Source: a bacterium (GTDB lineage: Bacteria > RBG-13-66-14 > B26-G2 > WVWN01). From it: a DNA stretch of 32,048 bases. The notes beneath the pieces were generated by a model. The model had not been told where the DNA came from, ran no database searches, and was given only the letters and a program-made list of their open reading frames with translations. The translations under genes were made by a program, and so were the position numbers. Each line of letters begins with the position of its first letter. Position 1 is the first letter of the stretch. Below are positions 23,024 through 30,578 of this stretch, in pieces. The stretch is from NCBI GenBank assembly GCA_035529855.1, contig DATKVX010000088.1:1-32048 (forward strand). The letters are read 5' to 3'.

Positions 23024-23053
23024 TCCCGGAATATTAACCGAAAGGGATAGCTT

Positions 23054-23242
23054 ATGATCGAGTATCAATATCTCCTCGTAGTCCTGCTCGGTTTGGTCAT
23101 GTTGGTGGGCGGCTTTTGGCTCGGCCAGGTCTCGAAGGGCAAAGCGCTACGTATAATAGGGCCGCCGGCGGGCGTCGTAGGCCTCATCGTAGTATTTATC
23201 GGCATCCTGCTAACCTGCGTTCCAGGCTTCTTTACCTGGTAA
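23054..23242 (+). CDS. Small two-helix membrane protein
   Basis: The 62-aa product has two hydrophobic helices (about residues 6-26 and 38-58) joined by a short basic loop (VSKGKALRI), so both ends probably face the periplasm. AAAGGGA lies about 8 bases before the ATG and a perfect extended -10 promoter lies 30 bases upstream, so the gene is very likely real. It belongs to no family I recognise. mtaB begins 19 bases after its stop, so the two may share a transcript. Confidence 0.75.
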   Translation: MIEYQYLLVVLLGLVMLVGGFWLGQVSKGKALRIIGPPAGVVGLIVVFIGILLTCVPGFFTW

Positions 23243-23261
23243 ATCTTCGGGGACTTCCACT

Positions 23262-24524
23262 ATGCCGACCGTCGCTTTCAAAACGCTCGGCTGTAAGCTC
23301 AACCAGTACGAGACGGAGGCCGTGCGCGCCGGCGTCGAGGACGCCGGCTTTTGCTCCGTCCCGTTCGACGGCCCGGCGGACTTCTACGTCGTCAATACCT
23401 GCACCGTGACGCACCGCAGCGACTACAAGTCGCGGCAGCTCGTGCGGCGCGTCTGCCGCGAGCGGCCCGGCGCCCGCGTCGTCGTTACCGGCTGCTACGC
23501 CGACCTCGCGCCCGAGGTTTTCGCGCCGCTCGGGCCGAACGTAACGGTCGTCCCCAACAGCGACAAGGAACGGATACCGGCCCTCATAGCCGGGGAGGCC
23601 GGCGCGCCCGACGCCGCCCCCAGGCGCCGCGTGACGCGGTTCGCGAACAAGACCAGGCTTTTCCTCAAAGTCCAGGACGGCTGCGACCACGCGTGCGCCT
23701 ATTGCGTAGTCGTGGCGGCGCGGGGGCCGAGCCGAAGTCGGCCGGCCCGCGAAGTAGTCGCCGACGTCCGCGACGCCGTGTCGGTCGGCGTCAAGGAAGT
23801 CGTGCTGGTGGGCGTGGACCTGGGCTCGTACGGCCGCGACGGCCGCCGTTCGCTCGCGACCTTGCTCGCCGAGCTCTCGGCGCTGCCGGGCGAGTTCCGC
23901 TTGCGCCTGTCGTCGGTGGACGCGTCCGATTTCGAGCCGGCGCTGGTACGCGAGGTGGCCGCCGGCGGCCGCGTATGTCCCCACGTCCACCTGCCGCTGC
24001 AGTCCGCGGACGACGGCGTATTGCGTCGGATGCGGCGGCGGTACCGGGCGGCCGATTACCGGCGCCTGTGCCTCGAGCTGCTCGAGCGCGTCGGCGACGT
24101 CGCCATCGGCGCGGACGTTATCGCGGGCCTCCCCGGCGAGGACGTCGCGGCCTTTAAGAAAACGCTCGCGCTGGTAGAGGAGATACCGTTCGCGTACTTG
24201 CACGTCTTCCCCTACTCGCCGCGGCCCGGGACCGACGCCGCGGCCATGGCCGACCGGGCCCCTCCCGACGAGCGCGAACGTCGCGCCGCGCTGCTGCGCG
24301 AGCTCGCCGCGGCGAAGCGTCGCTCGTACGAGCGGCGGTTCGCAGGCGCGGTCCGGGCGGCGCTGGTGGAAGAGAGGCGCGACGGCCGCGGCGGCGCCGC
24401 GGTGGCCTTGACCGATAATTATCTACGCGTGCCGTTGCGAAATTACGAGGGCGCGGGCAACGTTTTCGCGAACGCGAAGTTGGTCGACGGGGAAGGCCGG
24501 CTGGCGGCGTTCATAGCGACGTAA
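23262..24524 (+). CDS. mtaB: MtaB: tRNA (N6-threonylcarbamoyladenosine-37) methylthiotransferase
   Basis: This 420-aa radical-SAM enzyme adds a methylthio group to t6A37 in tRNAs that read ANN codons. The N-terminal MTTase domain opens with the MtaB signature FKTLGCKLNQYE and uses Cys11, Cys47 and Cys78 for the auxiliary iron-sulfur cluster. The radical-SAM cluster cysteines are Cys141, Cys145 and Cys148 (CDHACAYC). The SAM barrel follows (VGVDLGSYG, HLPLQSADDGVLRRMRRRY, DVIAGLPGE, HVFPYSPRPGT), then a C-terminal TRAM-like region. The catalytic stretch after the last cysteine (VVVAARGPSRSR) departs slightly from the usual IIPxxRG. The ATG start lies 19 bases after the small membrane-protein gene. 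Confidence 0.93.
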   Translation: MPTVAFKTLGCKLNQYETEAVRAGVEDAGFCSVPFDGPADFYVVNTCTVTHRSDYKSRQLVRRVCRERPGARVVVTGCYADLAPEVFAPLGPNVTVVPNSDKERIPALIAGEAGAPDAAPRRRVTRFANKTRLFLKVQDGCDHACAYCVVVAARGPSRSRPAREVVADVRDAVSVGVKEVVLVGVDLGSYGRDGRRSLATLLAELSALPGEFRLRLSSVDASDFEPALVREVAAGGRVCPHVHLPLQSADDGVLRRMRRRYRAADYRRLCLELLERVGDVAIGADVIAGLPGEDVAAFKKTLALVEEIPFAYLHVFPYSPRPGTDAAAMADRAPPDERERRAALLRELAAAKRRSYERRFAGAVRAALVEERRDGRGGAAVALTDNYLRVPLRNYEGAGNVFANAKLVDGEGRLAAFIAT

Positions 24525-24546
24525 CCCCGCGTCAAGGTGGTAACTT

Positions 24547-25239
24547 ATGGGATACCCCCTTTACGCTTACCTCGAGCCCACGTACCTGATGTTGGTACCG
24601 GTTATCATATTGGGCTTCTACGCCCAATGGAAGGTTCGGGCCACTTATAAGAAGTATGCCCAGGTGGCCGCGGCGGCGGGCTTGCCGGGCGCGAAGGTGG
24701 CGGCGCAACTGTTGCAACAGGAGAACCTCGGCGGCGTCGGCCTGGAGGAAACCGGCGGCACGCTGACGGACCACTTCGACCCGCGCTCGAACACGCTGCG
24801 CCTTTCCTCGGGCGTGGCGCGCAGCGCGAGCATCGCGGCGTACGGCGTCGCCGCCCACGAGGTGGGTCACGCCGCCCAGCGCCGCGACGGGTACGCCTTC
24901 CTCACGGTTCGAAACGCGATATTGCCGGTCGCCAACATTGGCTCGCAGCTGTTCATCCCGCTGCTCATCGGCGGCTTTATCTTCCGGTGGGGTTTTCTGA
25001 TTAACATCGGGATAATCTTATACGCGTTCGCGGTGGCGTTCCAGCTCGTGACGCTGCCCGTCGAGTTCGACGCATCGCGGCGGGCGCTGGCTATGCTGCG
25101 GGGTACCGGCGCCGTCGCGCCGGAGGAAGTGGCCGGCGCCAGGAAGGTCCTCAGCGCCGCGGCGCTCACGTACGTCGCGGCGACGTTGACCGCGGTAACG
25201 TGGCTCATATATCTATTGATCGGGGCGCGGCGGAGTTAA
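24547..25239 (+). CDS. YugP-type membrane zinc metallopeptidase
   Basis: This 230-aa integral membrane protease has one N-terminal membrane helix (residues 11-25), the zinc-binding motif H104-E105-V-G-H108 and three further helices (about 120-140, 145-165 and 208-226). The segment GLEETGGTLTDHFDPRSNTLRLS is diagnostic of the YugP/COG2738 family. After the second hydrophobic pair, LPVEFDASRRAL supplies a Glu/Asp that is probably the third metal ligand. The physiological substrates of the family are unknown. AAGGTGG lies just upstream of the ATG. The gene begins 22 bases after mtaB and may be co-transcribed with it. Confidence 0.9.
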   Translation: MGYPLYAYLEPTYLMLVPVIILGFYAQWKVRATYKKYAQVAAAAGLPGAKVAAQLLQQENLGGVGLEETGGTLTDHFDPRSNTLRLSSGVARSASIAAYGVAAHEVGHAAQRRDGYAFLTVRNAILPVANIGSQLFIPLLIGGFIFRWGFLINIGIILYAFAVAFQLVTLPVEFDASRRALAMLRGTGAVAPEEVAGARKVLSAAALTYVAATLTAVTWLIYLLIGARRS

Positions 25240-25246
25240 TAAAAAA

Positions 25247-25263
25247 GCCCCGCGTCGCGGGGC
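25247..25263 (-). terminator. Rho-independent terminator of the beta-propeller lipoprotein gene
   Basis: GCCCCGC and GCGGGGC form a tight stem with a three-base loop. On the minus strand it is followed by six T, while on the plus strand it is followed by C, so it mainly ends the minus-strand transcript. Confidence 0.87.
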
Positions 25264-25281
25264 CCCCGGTCGTCGTTTCCG

Positions 25282-26373
25282 TTAACGGAACGAGAGCGTC
25301 GAGCCGTCGTCGGCGACGACGTAGACCGCGTCCGGCCCCACCGCCGGGCTCGACGATACGCCGGCCGGGGCATCCGCTTCCCAACTTATCTCGCCGTCCC
25401 CCGCGCGGACGGCGTAAATTTTACCCGCGGCGGTGCCGACGTATATGAAACCTCGAGCCGCGGCCGGGCTTCCTTCGACCGCGCCGTCCAGGCCGCGCTG
25501 CCACAACCGCGCGCCGTCGGCCGAACGCAGCGCGACGAGGTTGCCTTCCCACGTTCCGGCGAATATCGCGTCGTTCTCGGCGGCCAGGCCGCTTACGCCG
25601 GCGCCGGCGGCGTAGCGCCAGAGCGGCCTCGCGTCCGCGGCGCTCACCGCGAATATCTCGCCGTCCTCCGATGCCGCGACGACGGTCCCGGCCAGTACGA
25701 GGGGCGGCGCGGTGAGCGGCGCGCCGGCGTCGTAGCTCCAATCCGGGCGGCCGTCGGCGGCGTCCAAACATAGAAGCCGGCCGCTACGGGAGGCGACGAA
25801 GAGTTTCCGCTCCGCGAAGCAGGGCGTCGTCCAAACGGGCCCGACCTCTTCGGCGACCCATTTTAACCTGCCGTCGCGCGCGCCGAGGGCGAATACTTTA
25901 CCGTCCAGCGTGCCGAAGAAGACCTTGCCGTCGGCTACCACCGGGTCCGCGACTATTTTGCCGCCGGCGCCGAATTTCCATCTAAGGCGGCCGCGCGGCA
26001 CGTCCAGCGCGTAGAGGAATCCGTCGGCGGCGCCGAAGTAGGCCGTATCGCCGGCGAGGGCCGCGCTGCCCGCTACGTCGCCGCCGGTCCGAAAGCGGTA
26101 AAGGACCCTGCCGTCCTCGGGCGCGATAACGTTGAGGAAGTCGTCGTTGGTGCCGACGAGCAGAAAGCGCTCCGCCAGCACCGGCGACGAAAACGACGGC
26201 GACTTAAGCTCGAGCTTCCACCCGGCGACGCGCGGGGGGCCGGCGAAGTCGGGGCGGAGGGAAGCGGCGCGCCCCGGGCCGCCGCGATACGTTTCCCACG
26301 TCGGCCCGCAGGCCGATATGAAAAACGCCGTTGCGGCGAGAGCGAACGTAAGGTAATTTATTACGCGGCGCAC
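25282..26373 (-). CDS. BamB/PQQ-like beta-propeller lipoprotein
   Basis: This 363-aa lipoprotein has the lipobox FISAC with Cys22, then WETYRGGPGRA, then about seven repeats of the PQQ-type blade (such as VAGSAALAGDTAYFGAADGFLYALDVPRGRLRWKF and ADPVVADGKVFFGTLDGKVFALGARDGRLKWVA). The repeat and anchor resemble BamB, the beta-propeller subunit of the outer-membrane protein assembly machine, but no other bam gene is nearby and no cofactor residues are evident, so it may simply be a binding scaffold. The start is GTG with no Shine-Dalgarno site. A consensus promoter places the first transcribed base at or next to this GTG (leaderless). It diverges from ubiE, and the -35 box lies inside the first codons of ubiE. 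Confidence 0.87.
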   Translation of the reverse strand: MRRVINYLTFALAATAFFISACGPTWETYRGGPGRAASLRPDFAGPPRVAGWKLELKSPSFSSPVLAERFLLVGTNDDFLNVIAPEDGRVLYRFRTGGDVAGSAALAGDTAYFGAADGFLYALDVPRGRLRWKFGAGGKIVADPVVADGKVFFGTLDGKVFALGARDGRLKWVAEEVGPVWTTPCFAERKLFVASRSGRLLCLDAADGRPDWSYDAGAPLTAPPLVLAGTVVAASEDGEIFAVSAADARPLWRYAAGAGVSGLAAENDAIFAGTWEGNLVALRSADGARLWQRGLDGAVEGSPAAARGFIYVGTAAGKIYAVRAGDGEISWEADAPAGVSSSPAVGPDAVYVVADDGSTLSFR

Positions 26374-26380
26374 GAGCTGA

Positions 26381-26409
26381 ACTTTACCATCGCCGACGAG
26401 TTATGTCAA
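26381..26409 (-). promoter_or_regulatory. Leaderless sigma70 promoter of the beta-propeller gene
   Basis: On the minus strand a perfect TTGACA (26404-26409) is 17 bases from TAAAGT (26381-26386), then only 7 bases to GTG 26373. Base for base this geometry equals that at 1543-1579. Confidence 0.82.
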
Positions 26410-27110
26410 CTTTCGCCCGAGCTTCGGTTACCCAGGATTTCCTGGACGACTTGTACGGCCGGATCGCGCGCCGCTACGACCTGGTCAATTACGTCCAGAG
26501 TCTCGGCATGGTGGGCCTAATGCGGCGGGACGCGGCCGCGTTCGTGGGGCGCGGCGCGGTCCTCGACGCCGGGGCCGGCAGCGGCGGCCTGGCCGCGGCC
26601 TGCCTCGCCGCCGGCGCGTCGCGCGTGGTGTGCTTGGACCGCAGCCCGGAGATGTTCGCCGTCGCCCGGGCCAAGCTCGCGTCGTACGAACGGGCCGGCC
26701 GGGTGCGCTTCGTGCTGGGCGACGTCACGCGGCTGCCTTTTCGGGATGGCGCCTTCGATAACGTCGGCAGCGCCTTCGTCTTCCGGAATATACCGTCGAC
26801 GGATGCCGCGGTGGGCGAGGTGCGGCGCGTCCTCAAGGCCGGCGGCCGGGTAGCGGTGGCGGACGTCTTCGCGCCGCCGAAGGGTTTGACCGGCGCGTTG
26901 TACAAAATTTACCTCAACGTTATGGTCCCGTTGTGGGGACGACTCATCGCCCGCGACGGCCTCGCCTACCGCTACCTGTCGGCGTCCATTCAGAATTGCT
27001 TTTCGGCCGAGGAGCTCGCCGGCCGGCTGGCGGCGGCGGGCTTCGCCGACATTCGAGCCCAGGCCAAATTCTTCGGCGTCGCGCACGTCGTGAAAGGGCG
27101 CTTACGTTGA
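26403..27110 (+). CDS. ubiE: UbiE/MenG-type quinone methyltransferase
   Basis: This 235-aa class I SAM-dependent methyltransferase probably carries out the final C-methylation of demethylmenaquinone (or a ubiquinone precursor). It opens in the usual way (DDLYGRIARRYDLVNYVQSLG). The SAM loop is VLDAGAGSGGLA and the second acidic residue lies in VVCLDRSPEM. The family-specific stretches are GDVTRLPFRDGAFDNVGSAFVFRNI, VADVFAPP and the late AYRYLSASIQNCFSAEEL. The C-terminus ends FFGVAHVVKG. The ATG start lacks a clear ribosome-binding site. The next gene's TTG overlaps its stop by 4 bases. The dominant quinone of the organism cannot be told from here. Confidence 0.9.
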   Translation: MSTFARASVTQDFLDDLYGRIARRYDLVNYVQSLGMVGLMRRDAAAFVGRGAVLDAGAGSGGLAAACLAAGASRVVCLDRSPEMFAVARAKLASYERAGRVRFVLGDVTRLPFRDGAFDNVGSAFVFRNIPSTDAAVGEVRRVLKAGGRVAVADVFAPPKGLTGALYKIYLNVMVPLWGRLIARDGLAYRYLSASIQNCFSAEELAGRLAAAGFADIRAQAKFFGVAHVVKGRLR

Positions 27111-27727
27111 ACAGGGATATTCGGGCGTTATTGACGGCGGCGTTGGTACTGGCGGGCGCGTGTTCGGCGCCGCGGCCTGCGCCCGAGGAGCCGGCGGCGG
27201 TGGCGCCGTACGGCGAGGACGAGTTCGCGGCTCGAGCCGCGGCGCTGCAGAAGACGTGCGAGTTGGCCGCGGTTTACCTGGGGACGGACAACGCCCGGGC
27301 CGCGGCGGCGGTGGAGCGGGCGCGCGCCGAAGCCCGCGAGGCCGTGCGGCGGGCGCCGGACGCGTACCGGGGGGTGGTGTTCGCCCGCGCGCTCGAGCGG
27401 CTGGACGGCGCCGCGGCGGCCTTCGCCGGCGTGGGCGACTACGCGCCGCCGTTGCCGGACGTGACGTACGAGCGAATTCGCGGGGAGCTTCTGTCGGCCG
27501 CGGACGAGCTCCGGCCGTTGGGCGAACCTTATTATTTAAAAGTGGCTCGACGCTACGAGGGGGTGGGACGCCGGCGCGTCTTCTGGGGGCCGCTGCCGCC
27601 GACCAAATCGAACCGGCCGGCCGGGCCGCGCGCGGCCGCCCCCTCGCCCGAACCCGCCCCCGAGCCGGCTCCCCCGGCGGAGGCGCCGCCGACCCCCGCG
27701 CCCGAGACCCCCGCCCCGGGCGAGTAA
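27107..27727 (+). CDS. Lipoprotein with proline-rich C-terminus, unknown function
   Basis: This 206-aa predicted lipoprotein (lipobox LAGAC, Cys19) has a helical Ala/Arg/Glu-rich body (residues 35-150) and a tail made almost wholly of Pro, Ala, Glu and Thr (from about 165). The TTG start at 27107 overlaps the ubiE stop; it gives a proper lipoprotein signal, whereas the longer in-frame start lies inside ubiE. The body does not match a family I know. Proline-rich tails of this kind often span peptidoglycan or stay disordered. It converges on the MFS gene with only 13 bases between stops and no obvious hairpin. Confidence 0.75.
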   Translation: MNRDIRALLTAALVLAGACSAPRPAPEEPAAVAPYGEDEFAARAAALQKTCELAAVYLGTDNARAAAAVERARAEAREAVRRAPDAYRGVVFARALERLDGAAAAFAGVGDYAPPLPDVTYERIRGELLSAADELRPLGEPYYLKVARRYEGVGRRRVFWGPLPPTKSNRPAGPRAAAPSPEPAPEPAPPAEAPPTPAPETPAPGE

Positions 27728-27740
27728 CCGCCTTACCCCC

Positions 27741-28922
27741 CTATATTACCCGGTCCCGCCTGAGCGCGATGACCAGCGCGCCGCCGCCCACGACGGTGGC
27801 TGCGGCGGTGAGCAACAACCCCAGCCGGACGTCGACGGCGTCCACCGAAGCGCCTATCGCCGGCGCCGTTACGATGAATACGACGCGAGTCATTAAATTC
27901 TTTATCGACATCACCGTGGCCCGTTTGTCCGACCAGGTGTGGCGGTTGATGTAGTCGGCGATGACCGGGTGCGAGAAGCCGCGGACGAATTGCGCGAACA
28001 GCACGAACAGGAAACCGAACGGCGTCACGAACGCCGCCATCGCGACGAGGGAGGCGCCCAGAAGCACTGGCAGGCAGATGAGCGTGAGCCGTTTGCCGAT
28101 GGCCCGTTCCACCGCGAACGCGATCTTGCCGGAGAAGGCGGCGAATACGTTGAAGAGAGCGAATATCAGGCCGAAGTAGGGCAGCGGGATACGGCACAAC
28201 TCGAAATAGGGTTGATACAGCCAGAAGCCCACCGTTCCCAGGCCGTTGATGAGGGCGGCGAGCAGGATGAGCCACCGCACCTCGACGTTTTTATATAGCG
28301 CGAACCGGCCTATTTTATATAAAAAATATAACTCGCCGCGCGGATGGCCGCCCTTGCTGCGGGGCGGCTCGCGCAGGAAGAGCGCCACCACGACGGCCAC
28401 GGCGAGCGCGGCCGCCGTCAGGTAGAACGTCAGCCGCAACCCCGCGGTCGCGACGAAGCCGCCCACGACGGCCGCCGCCGCCGCCCCCGAGAGCGCCAGG
28501 AACGAGGCGTGGCCTTCCACCTTTTGGTACTCCTCCTCCCGGCCCAGCCCGAGCAGCGTGTCGTAGAGCACCGCGGTGTCGGCGCCCGAGATGAGCGAAG
28601 CACCCACGGCCCACAGCAACTCCGCGGCCAGGAATTGGCCGAAGCCGTAGCCGGTTCCGTAGACGACGCAGGCCGCCGTCACCGCGCCGGCGCCCAGGAA
28701 GATGCTCGGGCGGCGCCCCACGCGGTCGGCGAAGAACCCCGACGGCACCTCCAGCGCGACTACTGCCACCGCAAACGCCGTCTGCAGCAGCATCACCTGC
28801 GTCATCGAGAGCCCCCGGGCCTGGAAGAAGATGACGATGACGGGGATGAAAAAGACCAGGTTGCCGCACAGGCGCGCGGCGTAGAGCAGCGGGATATTGC
28901 GTTTTAACGTTCCGTATGCCAT
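27741..28922 (-). CDS. Major facilitator superfamily transporter
   Basis: This protein of about 393 aa has twelve predicted membrane helices. The MFS loop signature between helices 2 and 3 is GFFADRVGRRPSIFLG, and an acidic helix-4 segment (ISGADTAVLYDTLLGLG) is typical of the drug-efflux and YjgN-like branch. A central cytoplasmic loop (REPPRSKGGHPRGELYFLYK) separates the two halves. I prefer the start at ATG 28922 (MAYGTLKRNIPLLY), because the longer form to 28976 would include a GC hairpin and non-homologous residues. The substrate is unknown. No strong promoter or ribosome-binding site is seen. Confidence 0.85.
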   Translation of the reverse strand: MAYGTLKRNIPLLYAARLCGNLVFFIPVIVIFFQARGLSMTQVMLLQTAFAVAVVALEVPSGFFADRVGRRPSIFLGAGAVTAACVVYGTGYGFGQFLAAELLWAVGASLISGADTAVLYDTLLGLGREEEYQKVEGHASFLALSGAAAAAVVGGFVATAGLRLTFYLTAAALAVAVVVALFLREPPRSKGGHPRGELYFLYKIGRFALYKNVEVRWLILLAALINGLGTVGFWLYQPYFELCRIPLPYFGLIFALFNVFAAFSGKIAFAVERAIGKRLTLICLPVLLGASLVAMAAFVTPFGFLFVLFAQFVRGFSHPVIADYINRHTWSDKRATVMSIKNLMTRVVFIVTAPAIGASVDAVDVRLGLLLTAAATVVGGGALVIALRRDRVI

Positions 28923-28951
28923 ATCGTCTTCGCGGGGCTTTATTAGCGCAA

Positions 28952-28971
28952 GGGGCGGCTTACGCCGCCCC
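28952..28971 (-). terminator. GC-rich hairpin upstream of the MFS gene
   Basis: GGGGCGGC (28952-28959) pairs perfectly with GCCGCCCC (28964-28971) around TTAC. It lies 38 bases after the stop of the lipoprotein gene that is transcribed toward it, so termination is the likeliest role. A clear T run is missing. Confidence 0.5.
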
Positions 28972-29009
28972 CTCATTACGACCGAAAAGATTCCGGCTGC
29001 GTAGAGTGG

Positions 29010-29630
29010 TTACTTCTTGCCGCGCTCGGCCCACTTCCGCTTGAGCATCTCGCCGCGCTCGTGCCACTTCTTTTTCATAAGGTCGCCCTTCCATTCCGGG
29101 ATGGGCTCCTTCTTGGGCGCGGGGCCGGCGATCATAGCCTGGACGCGGGCGCGGATGTTGGCTATCTCCTTCTTCTTGGCCTTGGCGTCGGCGCCCTTGG
29201 GGTCAACGCCTTCGCCGGCGTTTATTTTCTCGTTGAGCCACGTGTCGATGTTGCCGAGGTCGACGATAGCGGCGTCGATGAAGTCGCGGTCGGCTTTACC
29301 CGGGCTGTAGGCCGGGGCGAGTTCCTCGAAGAGGCCGACGCACTTGTAGAGCGAGATGGAACAGAAGATATTGTCCCAACCCAGCGTATCTTCCGCGGAA
29401 CCGAGGGTATCGTCGAGTATGACCAGGTTGTCGAGTTTGGTCGGGTGGTAGACCGGCTGCTCGGGTACGGAGACCTCTTCCACGCCCTCTTCGGTGGGCG
29501 TCGTGGTCTCCTCCACCGTGATCTCTTCGAATTTGCCCGTCTCCTTAGCGGCTTTGCCCTTGCAGCCGAACGCGACGAGCGTCGCCGCCAGCGCCAGCGC
29601 GAGCGCCCAATACAAATATTTACCTCTCAT
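29010..29630 (-). CDS. Lineage-specific lipoprotein A (tandem paralogue)
   Basis: This 206-aa lipoprotein has lipobox AFGC with Cys23, then a Glu/Thr-rich linker and a globular domain from about residue 60 (KLDNLVILDDTLGSAEDTLGWDN through VQAMIAGPAP). It closes with a charged duplicated motif: DLMKKKWHERGE followed by MLKRKWAERGKK. It is clearly homologous to the gene at 29839-30468 over most of its length. It contains two Cys in the domain (IFCSISLYKC) that the paralogue lacks. It has its own promoter (29689-29717) and an AAAGGAG ribosome-binding site. I do not know a family for it. Confidence 0.8.
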   Translation of the reverse strand: MRGKYLYWALALALAATLVAFGCKGKAAKETGKFEEITVEETTTPTEEGVEEVSVPEQPVYHPTKLDNLVILDDTLGSAEDTLGWDNIFCSISLYKCVGLFEELAPAYSPGKADRDFIDAAIVDLGNIDTWLNEKINAGEGVDPKGADAKAKKKEIANIRARVQAMIAGPAPKKEPIPEWKGDLMKKKWHERGEMLKRKWAERGKK

Positions 29631-29688
29631 GAGAGCTGCTCCTTTCCCCTATGGAAGTAAGAAAATGCCGGTATATTTTCAGGGTTTG

Positions 29689-29717
29689 TTTATATGATAA
29701 TTCCCGGCCTAAGTCAA
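29689..29717 (-). promoter_or_regulatory. sigma70 promoter of lipoprotein A
   Basis: On the minus strand TTGACT (29712-29717) and TATAAA (29689-29694) are 17 bases apart. The start TTGACTTAGGCCG closely resembles that of lipoprotein B, so the promoter was duplicated along with the gene. Confidence 0.83.
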
Positions 29718-29785
29718 CGTAAAATTTCGCGCCAGGCCGAATTCCCCTTTATGACGGCCGCCACCCGCCGACGGTTTAAAGGCGG

Positions 29786-29807
29786 AAGGCGGCCCGCAGG
29801 CCGCCTT
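29786..29807 (-). terminator. GC-rich hairpin after lipoprotein B
   Basis: AAGGCGGCC pairs with GGCCGCCTT around a four-base loop, 31 bases past the stop of lipoprotein B. It lacks a strong T run but is placed to separate B from A's promoter. Confidence 0.55.
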
Positions 29808-29838
29808 TACCGGTCGTAAATATCGTAGGAGGTCGCTA

Positions 29839-30468
29839 CTACTTGCCGCGTTCGGCCCACTTTTTCTTCATCATCTCGCCGCGCTCGTGCCACTTCTCCT
29901 TCATGAGGTCGCCCTTCCATTCCGGGATGGGCTCTTTCTTGGGCGCGGGCGCGGGCCCGCCGATCATGGCCTTGACGCGGGCGCGTATGTCGCGGATTAT
30001 TTTCTTCTTGGCTTTGGCGTCGGCGCCGGTGGGGTCTATGCCCTCGGCTTTCGTAATATTCTCGTCGAGGAAGGTTTTGACGTTGTTGAGTTTGGCGATG
30101 GAGTCGTCGATGAAGGCGCGGTCGCCCGAGCCCGCGGCGTAGTGTTCTTGAAGCATGGTGAAGAGGCTCACGTTCTTCTCGAGCGAGATGGAGGTGAAGA
30201 CGTTGTCCCAGCCGAGGTTGTCCTCGCTCGCGCCCAGCGTGTCGTCCAGCATTTTGAGGACGTCGAGTTTCGCCGGCACGTACATGGGGGCTTCGGGCGG
30301 GGCTTCGGTTACCGGCTCTTCACCGGGCGGGGCCGGTTCTTCGGCGGGAGGCGTCTCGACGGAAATGGGCGCTTCGGCCGGTTTTTTCTTCAGTTTATCG
30401 CAGCCGAAGAGCGCGAAACCTACCGCCAACATGACGATCATAACCCACAATAATTTCGTGTTTTTCAC
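29839..30468 (-). CDS. Lineage-specific lipoprotein B (tandem paralogue)
   Basis: This 209-aa lipoprotein has lipobox LFGC with Cys23, a Pro/Glu-rich linker (about residues 30-62), then the same domain as lipoprotein A (KLDVLKMLDDTLGASEDNLGWDN, GDRAFIDDSIAKLNNV, GIDPTGADAKAKKK, VKAMIGGPAP). It ends with the duplicated charged motif DLMKEKWHERGE followed by MMKKKWAERGK. The start is GTG with AAAGGAG upstream and a consensus promoter beyond. Separate promoters and hairpins imply that A and B are transcribed independently. Function unknown; the basic Trp/Arg-rich C-terminus could touch a membrane or nucleic acid. Confidence 0.8.
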   Translation of the reverse strand: MKNTKLLWVMIVMLAVGFALFGCDKLKKKPAEAPISVETPPAEEPAPPGEEPVTEAPPEAPMYVPAKLDVLKMLDDTLGASEDNLGWDNVFTSISLEKNVSLFTMLQEHYAAGSGDRAFIDDSIAKLNNVKTFLDENITKAEGIDPTGADAKAKKKIIRDIRARVKAMIGGPAPAPKKEPIPEWKGDLMKEKWHERGEMMKKKWAERGK

Positions 30469-30525
30469 CTTCGGGCGCTCCTTTCCGATTCAGCGAAAAG
30501 TTTATAAGGACAGCTTTGTTTATTT

Positions 30526-30554
30526 AGTATAGATAACTAACGCGGCCAAGTCAA
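30526..30554 (-). promoter_or_regulatory. sigma70 promoter of lipoprotein B
   Basis: On the minus strand TTGACT (30549-30554) and TATACT (30526-30531) are 17 bases apart, followed by an AT-rich leader with AAAGGAG. Confidence 0.85.
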
Positions 30555-30578
30555 TACCAATTTTAGCCGCCTCGACGG

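Noticed and set aside
28923-28976. Longer MFS protein starting at 28976
   Set aside because: The extra 18 residues are encoded by a GC hairpin region with no ribosome-binding site, and the membrane protein begins naturally at 28922.
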